A DNA stretch of 64,000 nucleotides, from positions 1 through 64,000 of the forward strand of contig CAJUDZ010000001.1 of assembly GCA_910584965.1 (NCBI GenBank), read 5' to 3'. Shown in pieces: positions 9,138 through 17,315 of the stretch. The stretch is from an uncultured Lachnospiraceae bacterium. Its GTDB lineage: Bacteria > Bacillota > Clostridia > Lachnospirales > Lachnospiraceae. The notes beneath the pieces are model-generated. The model searched no databases. It was given only the letters and a program-made list of their open reading frames with translations, and was not told the origin of the DNA. Positions within the stretch are counted from its first letter, which is position 1; every line of letters starts with the position of its first letter. The position numbers and the translations under genes were made by a program.

Positions 9138-10319
9138 ATGCTGCTCAGTTTTTGTATTACAAAGCAAGGGAAATCTCATGAACTTAATCATGTACCCTGT
9201 CAGGATTTTAGTTATTGTAAGAGAATAGTAGACACGAGTAAGCACGAATGGATTATCAGTGCGGTCGCTGACGGGGTCGGTTCCTGTTCTAACTCTCATT
9301 ATGGTTCAAAAACTGCTGCTGTTTGTGCTGTGGATTTTTTGGCAGATAATTTGAGAGAAGAATTGATAATAGATGATGATTTGGTGTTAAGTGCATTACA
9401 TAAAGCTTATCAGGAAGCTTTAGATTCTGTGGAAGCAAAAGCAGATGAGCTGCAAATGCCTGTTATTACTTTTGATACGACCCTTACGGTAACGGTATTT
9501 AGTGAAGATAATATGTACTTTGGACAGAGTGGCGATGGTGGAATTGTAGTTCTATATGAAGATGGCAGTTATGAAATGATTACAAAGAGGCAGAAGGGGG
9601 AAGAGGCATCCAGCGTTTTTCCCCTGCGCAGTACAGACTGCTGGGTATTTGGAAAAGCAAACAAAAGAGTGGCTTCGCTGGCCTTGATGACGGATGGTGT
9701 GCTTGATGCGGTAGTGAGCAATGAGGCCTTGGATAATAGAGTTTATTTTCCTTTTTTTCGTCCTGTTTTGACGGCAAAAGCCTCTGAGAAGGACGATGAA
9801 ATACTATTAAAAGAATATATGGAAAAAGTACTGTCAACTGAAGAATATAGGGAAAGGGTGACAGACGATATTTCTTATGCGGCGGCCTTAAATACAGATA
9901 TCACGTCAAAATTGAAGGAAATAGAATTTGATGCGGAGGAATGGGAACAAAAAACGATTGAATTTGATAAAAGAAATAAACAATATTTAAGCCGGCAGGC
10001 ACAGCTATACATGCAGGAGCAGTCAAAGAATAATAGCGGTATGGGGATATCTGAAAAGCATGTGCGGAAAAAAGATGTGGATTTATCCCATCAAAAACAA
10101 CAGGATTTTGTGTCAAAACAAAAAAATGAAAGTGAAAATGTAATGAAGTGTTTTGTAAAGCTGATAGAAGGCAGCGCTGAGATGGGAATACAAGTGGGAA
10201 GAGGGGTAAATAAGGCCCTGCAGAGAATGGAAATGTCTCCGGGTGCAATGGAACGGCAGGAGAAGCTCACGACGAAAAGTATATTACGCGATAATTCAGA
10301 TATGAAAAGGGACAGTTAG
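9138..10319 (+). CDS. PP2C-family protein phosphatase (YegK-like)
   Basis: Residues 1-260 are a PP2C fold with metal-binding motifs: AVADGVGS (Asp45), GQSGDGGIVVL and LMTDGVLDAV. The C-terminal 130 residues are charged and helical, rich in Lys, Gln and Glu, with no known domain; they may be a docking tail. It should remove phosphate from Ser/Thr residues put on by the kinase encoded immediately downstream; its TAG stop abuts the kinase ATG without any gap. It belongs to the VWA-phosphatase-kinase triad. Confidence 0.88.
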   Translation: MLLSFCITKQGKSHELNHVPCQDFSYCKRIVDTSKHEWIISAVADGVGSCSNSHYGSKTAAVCAVDFLADNLREELIIDDDLVLSALHKAYQEALDSVEAKADELQMPVITFDTTLTVTVFSEDNMYFGQSGDGGIVVLYEDGSYEMITKRQKGEEASSVFPLRSTDCWVFGKANKRVASLALMTDGVLDAVVSNEALDNRVYFPFFRPVLTAKASEKDDEILLKEYMEKVLSTEEYRERVTDDISYAAALNTDITSKLKEIEFDAEEWEQKTIEFDKRNKQYLSRQAQLYMQEQSKNNSGMGISEKHVRKKDVDLSHQKQQDFVSKQKNESENVMKCFVKLIEGSAEMGIQVGRGVNKALQRMEMSPGAMERQEKLTTKSILRDNSDMKRDS

Positions 10320-11867
10320 ATGGATTTTATAGGGATTAAGCTTCGTGGCATAAAGTCAAATTCATATGTAGTTGGTGAATATATTAATGGAGGAGGGGAA
10401 GGCGGTGTATATCGAATAGCCGGAGACAGTACACAGGTTTTGAAATTATACCATGATTCAAAAATGACGCCGACGCAATATGTTCCAAATATGAGGGAAC
10501 ATTTAGAGAAAAAATTGAGAATTATGGTGAATTATCCTGTTTCCTGCTATAATGCGCAAGGGAAACTGTCTGTAGCATGGCCGCAGGATGTAGTGTATTA
10601 CAATAATAAGTTTGTGGGATATGTAATGCCCTGTGTGACTACGAATAAAAAAATATATGATGTATGTCGTGAAAAAAGCCGCGTGCAGATGTTTCCCAAT
10701 TATACATGGAAGTACGCCGTAATATTGGCTTTAAATCTTTCATGGACAGTTAATAGTATACACGAAAAAGGGTATTGTATCGGGGACTTTAATCCCAATA
10801 ATATCTTAATTGATAAGCATGGAAATGTAACATTAATCGACACAGATTCTTTTGATATTAAAGAGCCAAAAGGAGGATATAATTATAAGTGTATGGTAGG
10901 AGTGCCAGAGATGCTGGCTCCGGAATTGCAGGGAAGAGGTAATCTGCAAAATCCAAGAGTTAAGTTTACACAGGAAACAGATAACTTTAGTTTGGCAATT
11001 CATATTTTTAATTTATTAATGAATAATTGTCATCCTTTTAACTGTATTAATATATCGAAAGAACATTCTTCTTCTAATATGGCGCCATTATCCGTTGACA
11101 TTGCGGAGGGACATTTTTATTATGGCAGGCCCCTTCCCAAAGGGATAGAGCTGCCGGACACAGCGCCTGATTATTCTATGCTGCCCCAATATATACGTGG
11201 TCTGTTTGAACGCACTTTTCGATATACTGCGTCAACTGCCTACTCTGTGGCAAAAACCCGTGCAACTGCTAAAGAGTGGTTAATAGCTCTGGAGTGGATG
11301 CGTAAGGAAAGATATTCTATCTGTGAGAAAGATCAGCATCATACATATTTAGAATCTTATGGTAAGTGTCCATGGTGTAAGATTGAAAAAAATAAAAGAG
11401 CAAATTCGCTTACAATTTCCGGGTTAAATAATAGAATTACGAATTTTAATGCAACTGCTCAAACTGCAAATAGTGTAAATACTATTAATTCGACGCCAGA
11501 GCGGAGTGTAGTGCCGCTATACATAGTTTTCGTACTTGTCGGATTAATATCAGGTTTTTTGCTTGCTCCTGTATTTCAAAAAATGTTAGCAGAGCTGGAT
11601 GTAACGTGGAAATTGGATACATTGCGGATTCTTTCAGTTATTGTAGGGCTGATTGTAGCGCCTATAGGTGCACATTTATTCGAAGAAAACTATGTTGAGG
11701 CAGATACCGGATGGCCGTTGCTGTTCACTTCCTTATTGGTTCCGGTAGGAATTATGCTTGCTGCATTGGCTATTGGCCTGGTGGTATTTCTGGTGATTTT
11801 GGTTTTTTACATTGCTTGTGTAATTTTCTTCTTTTTTTGTGTCTGTACTGCACTGGGCGGTTCTTAA
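10320..11867 (+). CDS. Membrane-anchored Ser/Thr kinase of the VWA/PP2C triad (YegI-like)
   Basis: A 515-residue kinase. The Gly-rich loop NGGGEGGVY is followed by Lys42 in VLKLY. The catalytic loop reads GDFNPNN (Asp156, Asn161) in place of HRD...N, and the metal-binding DFG is DTD (Asp174). A LAPEL motif matches the APE motif. After the kinase there is a small Cys/His cluster (CEKDQHH...CPWC) resembling a zinc ribbon, then a Ser/Thr/Asn-rich linker and three or four membrane helices in the last 120 residues. It should phosphorylate the VWA protein or a neighbour at the membrane, opposed by the adjacent PP2C enzyme (inference from triad logic). Confidence 0.88.
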   Translation: MDFIGIKLRGIKSNSYVVGEYINGGGEGGVYRIAGDSTQVLKLYHDSKMTPTQYVPNMREHLEKKLRIMVNYPVSCYNAQGKLSVAWPQDVVYYNNKFVGYVMPCVTTNKKIYDVCREKSRVQMFPNYTWKYAVILALNLSWTVNSIHEKGYCIGDFNPNNILIDKHGNVTLIDTDSFDIKEPKGGYNYKCMVGVPEMLAPELQGRGNLQNPRVKFTQETDNFSLAIHIFNLLMNNCHPFNCINISKEHSSSNMAPLSVDIAEGHFYYGRPLPKGIELPDTAPDYSMLPQYIRGLFERTFRYTASTAYSVAKTRATAKEWLIALEWMRKERYSICEKDQHHTYLESYGKCPWCKIEKNKRANSLTISGLNNRITNFNATAQTANSVNTINSTPERSVVPLYIVFVLVGLISGFLLAPVFQKMLAELDVTWKLDTLRILSVIVGLIVAPIGAHLFEENYVEADTGWPLLFTSLLVPVGIMLAALAIGLVVFLVILVFYIACVIFFFFCVCTALGGS

Positions 11868-11885
11868 TTTTTTTAAAAAGGAAAA

Positions 11886-12497
11886 ATGAACATAAAAAAA
11901 CATATTATTTTAATTAAAAAAATTTTATTTATATTATTAGGCGTTGTTATAGCAATCATGGGAACGATTCCATATTTAATTTGGAAAGAAGAGCTGCAGA
12001 GACTGCCGGTTATGGGGTATTCGGGATTGCTGGTATCATGTATTACTGCAAATGCAACGGTTTTTTTCCCTGCAAGCGGTATCATATATGTGCTGACAGC
12101 CAGTACAGCACTTAATAAATGGATGTGTTGTTTGATTGGGGGAATAGGGACTGCAATAGGTGAGCAGGTAGGGTATTTCTGTGGAAAGACAGGAAGGCAA
12201 TTATTGAAAGAAACGGCTTTCTATGAAAGGGCGTTTAAATGGGTTAAGAAACATGGGTTTCTGACTGTTTTTATTTTTGCAATGCTGCCCATGCCGCTAT
12301 TTGATATTGTGGGCGTAACTGCTGGCAGCTGCCATATGAAATGGAGAACATTTACTGTTGCTTGTATTTTAGGAAAAATAATTAAGATGCTTTTTATGGT
12401 AATAATAATTTGTTATTTATTGCCCTGGGTATTGGACTGGCTGCCTTTTTTACCGGATTCCTTTATCGATAAATATAAATTATTTTTTGCTGTATAA
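11886..12497 (+). CDS. VTT (DedA/SNARE-associated) family membrane protein
   Basis: 203 residues with about five hydrophobic segments. It carries the VTT-domain signature: a re-entrant stretch with FFPASGIIY, then GGIGTAIGEQVGYFCGKTG, and a Pro-containing segment (MLPMPLFDIVGVTAG). VTT/DedA proteins act as lipid scramblases or flippases in membrane homeostasis. It begins 18 bases after the kinase with an AAAAAGG site, so it is probably cotranscribed with the triad. Presence in this locus may tie the system to membrane state (inference). Confidence 0.75.
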   Translation: MNIKKHIILIKKILFILLGVVIAIMGTIPYLIWKEELQRLPVMGYSGLLVSCITANATVFFPASGIIYVLTASTALNKWMCCLIGGIGTAIGEQVGYFCGKTGRQLLKETAFYERAFKWVKKHGFLTVFIFAMLPMPLFDIVGVTAGSCHMKWRTFTVACILGKIIKMLFMVIIICYLLPWVLDWLPFLPDSFIDKYKLFFAV

Positions 12498-12587
12498 ATT
12501 AGGTCGAGGAATGGTATATGGTTAAGGGTATGGGAGTGTCAATATATTGTGAAAAAATATTCATAATTATAAGGAGAACTACAGTAT

Positions 12588-13454
12588 ATGAGAGGATATA
12601 TGAAACCATTTTTCAAAGATGAACCTGATTGTAAGGAATTAAAACATGGTTATCGAACAATTTATTGTGGTTTTTGTCGTTGTTTACGTGCTGAATATGG
12701 GGTCTTTGGTATCTTATCGCTTAATTATGAACTAACATTTATGATATTGCTAACATTGTCTTTGCAAGAGACAAAACCGGAAGAAGAAGTCCATTCCTGC
12801 AGCATTAATCCATATATTTTGATAAAAACAATTCATTATAAATCGCCTGTTTTTCAAAAAGCCGCCTGCCTGTCAATTTTAATGGCATATGGAGAATTAG
12901 AAGACGATGTCAGAGATGAAAATAAACAATATCATAAACTGCTTTTGCAATTATATGCAAGGGCAAAAAACAAGGCAGATACATCCTGGCCGGAAATGTC
13001 TCAACTTTTTTTCGGTTTGTTGGAGTCATATAATGCGGCGGAAGAAGAAGCAGTTTATTTTGAGGATACATTTGCGGCATATGATACTATGATGGAATAT
13101 ATGGGTAGTTTATTTATACCGGACGGACTAAATGAGGTAATGCGAAGCAAGTATATTGAATTAACCAGATTACTTGGAAGATGGCTTTATTATATTGATG
13201 CAATTGATGATTACGAGAAAGATAAAAAAAATAAATCATTTAATCCCCTTTTTTTAAAAAATGCGCCTTGCTATGATGAAATCAGAGATGAGATGAATAG
13301 ATTAAATGAGGAAATTACAGAAAAAGCAGCAGAACTGCCCATAAAACAATATTGGGAATTAGTAAAGTCGGTTTTGCTGAAGGGTTTGAAAAGAAAAACA
13401 AGACTTGTATTGGAACGCACTTCTTTCTTAGGAGATACTACTGATTCCAAATAA
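12588..13454 (+). CDS. DUF5685 family protein
   Basis: 288 residues with the DUF5685 N-terminal signature: YCGFCRCL with Cys27, Cys30 and Cys32, then LNYELTFMILL, a CSINP Cys, and ILMAYGELEDDVRDE. Near the C-terminus the stretch DAIDDYEKD (Asp204, 207, 208, 212) followed by SFNP resembles the second Asp-rich motif of all-alpha isoprenoid synthases. Function is unknown; metal or Fe-S binding through the Cys set is possible. AAGGAG lies 11 bases upstream of the ATG. It is the last AT-rich gene of the island and reads in the same direction as the kinase triad. Confidence 0.75.
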   Translation: MRGYMKPFFKDEPDCKELKHGYRTIYCGFCRCLRAEYGVFGILSLNYELTFMILLTLSLQETKPEEEVHSCSINPYILIKTIHYKSPVFQKAACLSILMAYGELEDDVRDENKQYHKLLLQLYARAKNKADTSWPEMSQLFFGLLESYNAAEEEAVYFEDTFAAYDTMMEYMGSLFIPDGLNEVMRSKYIELTRLLGRWLYYIDAIDDYEKDKKNKSFNPLFLKNAPCYDEIRDEMNRLNEEITEKAAELPIKQYWELVKSVLLKGLKRKTRLVLERTSFLGDTTDSK

Positions 13455-13492
13455 TATCTGAAGGAAATCCTGTTTTTCATTTAAAATACGGA

Positions 13493-13625
13493 TGACCCTC
13501 ACTGTATCATTTTCAATTTTCCCCTTTAAACAAAATCCTTGCATAAGGTGAAATCTCTCTTTCCCTCGCGCTTAAAAAAGCGTATACTTTTATCAGAAGA
13601 TGATACCCTTCGTTCACTGAGGGTA
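13493..13625. repeat. Possible small element bounded by imperfect inverted ends
   Basis: The left end ACCCTCACTG and the right end CACTGAGGGTA are imperfect inverted copies about 130 bases apart. The right end also forms its own hairpin, ATACCCT...AGGGTAT. The 14-mer GTTCACTGAGGGTA at 13612-13625 recurs exactly at 53393-53406, and a related form occurs at 32840-32854. It could be a small non-autonomous element or a repeat-derived hairpin at the edge of the island. Confidence 0.35.
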
Positions 13626-13684
13626 TTGTCAGGACCGCTTGTTCCCTAAAGCATCGGCCGATATCACCAGGAAGGCATTCCCTC

Positions 13685-13807
13685 ATGTTCAGCAAAGACC
13701 AAATCGCAACAGAATTAAAAAAGCAGCTGGCAATAGATTTTAACTGCTCAGTGGAAGACGGATCTATTCGCGGCAGAATCGGAAGCGGACTACTTAAAAA
13801 ATTATAA
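13685..13807 (+). pseudogene. Truncated N-terminus of a GNAT-type gene
   Basis: A 40-codon reading frame with the peptide MFSKDQIATELKKQLAIDF then NCSVED. From memory, this opening is typical of a family of Clostridia GNAT acetyltransferases that continue for a further 200 residues. Here it runs into an unrelated tail and stops 24 bases before the next gene. I read it as a remnant created by deletion; a genuine small protein is possible. Confidence 0.45.
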
Positions 13808-13830
13808 ACCAATCAGGAGCATACAAAAGA

Positions 13831-14328
13831 ATGAATAACAAGAGATTAACCCTCCGCAAAGCGGAAAAAGACGACATTTTACTGATACGGAAGCTGATAA
13901 AGGATATGGCCTCCTATGAAAAAAGGCCGCAGGATATGACCGGGACGCCGGAACAGTTAAGTTACTGGCTTTTTGAAAGAAAAATCGCCACGGTTCTGAT
14001 CGCCGGATATGAAGGCGATGTGGCAGGATATGCGCTTTATTATCCGATTTTCGGTTCGTTTGCGGCGGCGGGAAAGGTGCATCTGGAAGATTTGTTTATT
14101 AAGGAAGAGCTTCGCGGCCGCGGCCTGGGCAGGCAGCTTTTAGCCGGAACGGCCGAGGCGGTGCTTGCAGAGGGCTATACCGGAATGGAGTGGAGCTGCC
14201 TTGACTGGAATAAACCGTCGATAGGATTTTACAGGAGGCTGGGAGCCGGACAGGAAACGGGGAGAGAGTATTTTGAATTTCGGGAATCAGATCTGGAGGC
14301 GCTCGCGGCTTCCGTTTCAGAAAAATGA
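13831..14328 (+). CDS. GNAT N-acetyltransferase, SSAT-like
   Basis: 165 residues. Acetyl-CoA binding motif A is clear: VHLEDLFIKEELRGRGLG, with RGRGLGRQLL around residues 95-104. The C-terminal LDWNKPSIGFYRRLGA matches the diamine/spermidine acetyltransferase branch of the superfamily. It transfers an acetyl group from acetyl-CoA to a small amine; polyamine is the best guess for substrate. AGGAG lies 12 bases before the ATG. Base composition is higher in G+C than in the island to its left. Confidence 0.85.
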   Translation: MNNKRLTLRKAEKDDILLIRKLIKDMASYEKRPQDMTGTPEQLSYWLFERKIATVLIAGYEGDVAGYALYYPIFGSFAAAGKVHLEDLFIKEELRGRGLGRQLLAGTAEAVLAEGYTGMEWSCLDWNKPSIGFYRRLGAGQETGREYFEFRESDLEALAASVSEK

Positions 14329-14505
14329 AAAAACCTGAAAATATCGCCGGCGGATATTACGGAAAGGATCACCGGCCGGGATGTACGGCAAAGCGTTCCG
14401 CGGCATATTGCTGCTATCCGCGGGCAAGCAGATACGTTGTCAGTGGGAACTTAACTTAAATTCATAATTATACATCCCAAACCCGTTTTAAATTTATATT
14501 TATAC

Positions 14506-14541
14506 TTTTCAACCCGCATTCTTTGTGATATAATGCGGGTT
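14506..14541 (+). promoter_or_regulatory. Promoter with overlapping inverted repeat, amino-acid ABC operon
   Basis: TTTTCA (14506-14511) and TATAAT (14529-14534) are 17 bases apart. A perfect inverted repeat AACCCGCAT (14511-14519) / ATGCGGGTT (14533-14541) spans the spacer and the -10 box, so a repressor bound there would block RNA polymerase. Confidence 0.65.
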
Positions 14542-14588
14542 GGATTATGTAAAGAGACTGCTTTGAGAGAGGAAAGGACATTAGACCG

Positions 14589-15287
14589 ATGACAGGGATT
14601 CAACTATGGTTTGCTGAGTTCTGCGATTTGTTTGAACTGTGTTTTATTAAGGAGGACCGTTATAAGCTGTTTTTAAGCGGTATCGGCGTTACGATTAAGG
14701 TTTCGCTGCTTGCGGTGTTCATCGGTATTTTAATCGGTATGCTGGTTGCGTTGTGTAATCTTTCCAAAAACAAACTGCTGAAAGCGATCGGCGGAGTTTA
14801 TACGGATGTGATACGCGGTACGCCGTCCATTACCCAGCTTCTGATTATTTATTTCATTATTTTTGCTTCGGTTGATCTGGATAAATGGATTATTGCGGCA
14901 ATCGCATTCGGTGTTAATTCGGGTGCTTATGTGTCCGAAATCATCCGCGGCGGCATCCTTTCGGTAGACCGTGGGCAGACCGAGGCGGGCAGGTCGCTCG
15001 GACTCAATGCTTTTCAGACGATGACGCGGATTGTGATTCCGCAGGCCGTGAAGAATATCTTCCCGGCTTTGTGCAATGAGTTTATTGTATTGATTAAGGA
15101 AACGGCTATTGTCGGTTATGTGGGCCTGATGGATATCCAGAAGGCGGGCGATTTTATAAAGAGCGCGACTTTTAAACCGTTCATGCCGTTAGTCGGAACC
15201 GCCGTCATTTACTATGTGCTGATCAAGATTCTGACGCTGACGCTTCGCCAGATTGAGAATCATCTGAGAAAATCCGATGTCAGATAG
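14589..15287 (+). CDS. Polar amino-acid ABC transporter permease (HisM/GlnP family)
   Basis: 232 residues with five membrane helices and the EAA loop (GQTEAGRSLGLNAFQTM) that contacts the ATPase. RGTPSITQLLI and ITQ-type motifs are typical of the His/Glu/Asp/Gln family permease. One permease gene is present, so it probably works as a homodimer. It is followed by its ATPase after 15 bases and then by the binding lipoprotein. Imports polar amino acids across the cytoplasmic membrane; which one cannot be read from sequence. Confidence 0.92.
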   Translation: MTGIQLWFAEFCDLFELCFIKEDRYKLFLSGIGVTIKVSLLAVFIGILIGMLVALCNLSKNKLLKAIGGVYTDVIRGTPSITQLLIIYFIIFASVDLDKWIIAAIAFGVNSGAYVSEIIRGGILSVDRGQTEAGRSLGLNAFQTMTRIVIPQAVKNIFPALCNEFIVLIKETAIVGYVGLMDIQKAGDFIKSATFKPFMPLVGTAVIYYVLIKILTLTLRQIENHLRKSDVR

Positions 15288-15302
15288 GAGGGAGAGCGCC
15301 GT

Positions 15303-16025
15303 ATGATTAAAGTTAAGAACTTACATAAAAAATTTAATGATCTGATGGTTTTAAACGGCATAGACGAACACATCTCCCAGGGCGAAGTGGTGGTTATCAT
15401 CGGGCCTTCCGGGTCGGGAAAAAGTACTTTCTTACGTTGTCTGAATCTGTTAGAGGATGTGACGGAAGGCGAAATTTATGTGGACGACGAGCTGATCAAC
15501 GCGCCGAAAGCGAATATCAATGTGATCAGGCAGAAAATGGGTATGGTGTTCCAGCAGTTTAATCTTTTTCCCCATCTGACGATTATGAAAAATATCACGC
15601 TTGCGCCGGTTTTGTTAAAAAGGATGACAAAGGAAGAGGCGGTCAGAAAAGGCCGGGAACTGTTAGAGCGCGTCAATCTGGCAGAAAAAGCGGATGCCTA
15701 TCCGGCTCAGCTTTCCGGCGGGCAGAAGCAGCGTGTGGCGATTGCCAGAGCGCTTGCGATGAACCCGGAAATCATGCTTTTCGACGAGCCGACTTCGGCG
15801 CTGGATCCCGAAATGGTGGGGGAGGTGTTGGACGTTATGAAAGATCTGGCCAAATCCGGGATGACGATGGTGATCGTTACCCACGAGATGGGTTTTGCGA
15901 GGGAGGTAGCTTCCAGAGTGCTTTTTATCGATCAGGGCGTTGTTCTGGAGAGCGGCACGCCGGAGGAAGTGTTTAATCATCCGAAGAATGAGCGGACGAA
16001 AATATTTCTCAGCAAGGTTTTGTAG
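15303..16025 (+). CDS. Amino-acid ABC transporter ATP-binding protein (GlnQ-like)
   Basis: 240 residues with a full ABC ATPase set: Walker A GPSGSGKST, Q-loop VFQQFNLFPH, signature LSGGQKQRVAIARAL, Walker B IMLFDEPTSALDPE and switch His in VTHEMGFA. The length and the ALDPEMVGEVLDVM stretch are typical of GlnQ/HisP. GGAGGGAG lies just upstream of the ATG. It energises the permease encoded immediately before it. Confidence 0.94.
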   Translation: MIKVKNLHKKFNDLMVLNGIDEHISQGEVVVIIGPSGSGKSTFLRCLNLLEDVTEGEIYVDDELINAPKANINVIRQKMGMVFQQFNLFPHLTIMKNITLAPVLLKRMTKEEAVRKGRELLERVNLAEKADAYPAQLSGGQKQRVAIARALAMNPEIMLFDEPTSALDPEMVGEVLDVMKDLAKSGMTMVIVTHEMGFAREVASRVLFIDQGVVLESGTPEEVFNHPKNERTKIFLSKVL

Positions 16026-16179
16026 AAGTATATATTATGCGCAGTTCGCCGGAAGCCGCGTATGCGTCGGTGAATATGGCAAAGAAAGCGGTGGCAGCCC
16101 GTTCGTGCGGTAAAGGGGGAAGACCGGATCCGCGGCGAAAACGGTTTCCATATACAATTTTTATTGTAAAGAGGAGTGC

Positions 16180-16231
16180 CCTGTGAAAAATAGTTCACAG
16201 GCAGATTGATGCCTGCATTCAGACTGCAGGC
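16180..16231 (+). promoter_or_regulatory. Two tandem hairpins before the binding-protein gene
   Basis: CCTGTGAA-6 nt-TTCACAGG (16180-16201) and GCCTGCA-7 nt-TGCAGGC (16211-16231) are both perfect and lie between the ATPase and binding-protein genes. Neither is followed by a T-run. They are placed to cap the 5' end of the binding-protein message and raise its level over the membrane subunits (inference). Confidence 0.5.
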
Positions 16232-16255
16232 GGAGAAAGAATGGAGGAGATTATT

Positions 16256-17152
16256 ATGAGAAAAGCAACAAAGACAGCGGCGCTTGTGCTTGCAATGACG
16301 ATGGCGGTATCCGCCCTTACAGCATGCGGAAGCGGTGCGGACAAGACGACGGGTGCGGATGTGACAGGCACAGAGAATGCAGAAGCGGCAGCAGGCACGG
16401 AAACAGCCGATACCGGGGCGGCAGACAGCGCAGAAGCGGCTGATAACGCAGCGGCAGTAACGAAGACGGAAGGGGTTCTGACATTCGGAACCAATGCGGA
16501 GTTCCCGCCTTTTGAGTTCGTGGCAGCTTCCGGCGTAATCGATCAGTATGACGGCATTGATATTGCGATTGCAAAGCAGATCGCAGAAGAAAACGGAATG
16601 ACGGCGGCCATTGAAAACATGGAATTTGATTCCCTGTTAATCGCGCTGGAGAATGGTCAGATCGACGCGGCGATCGCCGGTATGACCGTTACGGAAGACC
16701 GTAAGAAATCGGCGGATTTTTCTATCCCTTATTATACGGCAACACAGGTTATGATCGTGAAGGAAGATTCCGATATTGCGGCGGCAGCAGATATGGCAGA
16801 TAAAAAGATCTGTGTGGTACAGGGCTATACGGGCGAAATCTGTGTTCAGGACATGGGCTATTCTTATGAAGCGTTCAAAAAGGGAACGGAAGCGATTATG
16901 GAATTAGTAAACGGTAAATGCGACGTAGTCGTAATCGATTCCGCTACGGCACAGAAATATGTGAATGATAACGAAGGACTGAAAATTGTGGAAGATGCTT
17001 CCGCTTTTGAGTCCGAAGAATATGCGATTGCGGTAAAGAAAGGCAATACGGCGCTGCTCGATATGCTGAATACCGCTATCGAAACGAAGCTCGCGGACGG
17101 AACGATTTCCGAACTCGGAGCGAAGTATACGGAAGAAATTACGGCGGAATAA
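16256..17152 (+). CDS. Polar amino-acid ABC transporter substrate-binding lipoprotein
   Basis: About 298 residues. The start is the ATG after GGAGGAG; an ATG 15 bases earlier lies inside that site. A lipoprotein signal peptide ends in LTAC with Cys24. A 45-residue Ala/Glu/Thr/Asp-rich linker follows, then a type-II periplasmic binding fold of the SBP_bac_3 family (LTFGTNAEFPPFEF, DGIDIAIAKQIAEE, FDSLLIALENGQIDAAIAGMT). It captures the amino acid outside the cell and delivers it to the adjacent permease. The substrate is not readable with certainty. Confidence 0.93.
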   Translation: MRKATKTAALVLAMTMAVSALTACGSGADKTTGADVTGTENAEAAAGTETADTGAADSAEAADNAAAVTKTEGVLTFGTNAEFPPFEFVAASGVIDQYDGIDIAIAKQIAEENGMTAAIENMEFDSLLIALENGQIDAAIAGMTVTEDRKKSADFSIPYYTATQVMIVKEDSDIAAAADMADKKICVVQGYTGEICVQDMGYSYEAFKKGTEAIMELVNGKCDVVVIDSATAQKYVNDNEGLKIVEDASAFESEEYAIAVKKGNTALLDMLNTAIETKLADGTISELGAKYTEEITAE

Positions 17153-17188
17153 GCCGAAAACAATGGTATATTGCGGCAAATGAAAAAG

Positions 17189-17230
17189 AACCGAAGCCGG
17201 CAGGGAACGCTCTGCGGCTCCGGTTTTTTT
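17189..17230 (+). terminator. Terminator of the amino-acid ABC operon
   Basis: AACCGAAGCCGGCAG pairs with CTGCGGCTCCGGTT with one unpaired base and a 7-nt loop, followed by a run of seven T. It begins 37 bases after the binding-protein stop codon. Confidence 0.85.
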
Positions 17231-17315
17231 GGTTTTGCAGGCAAGAGAACTTCCTGTAAGCTATATTTTTGATACAAAATGGGATACTAGATAGCAGTAT
17301 ACAAGGAGGGCCGTC

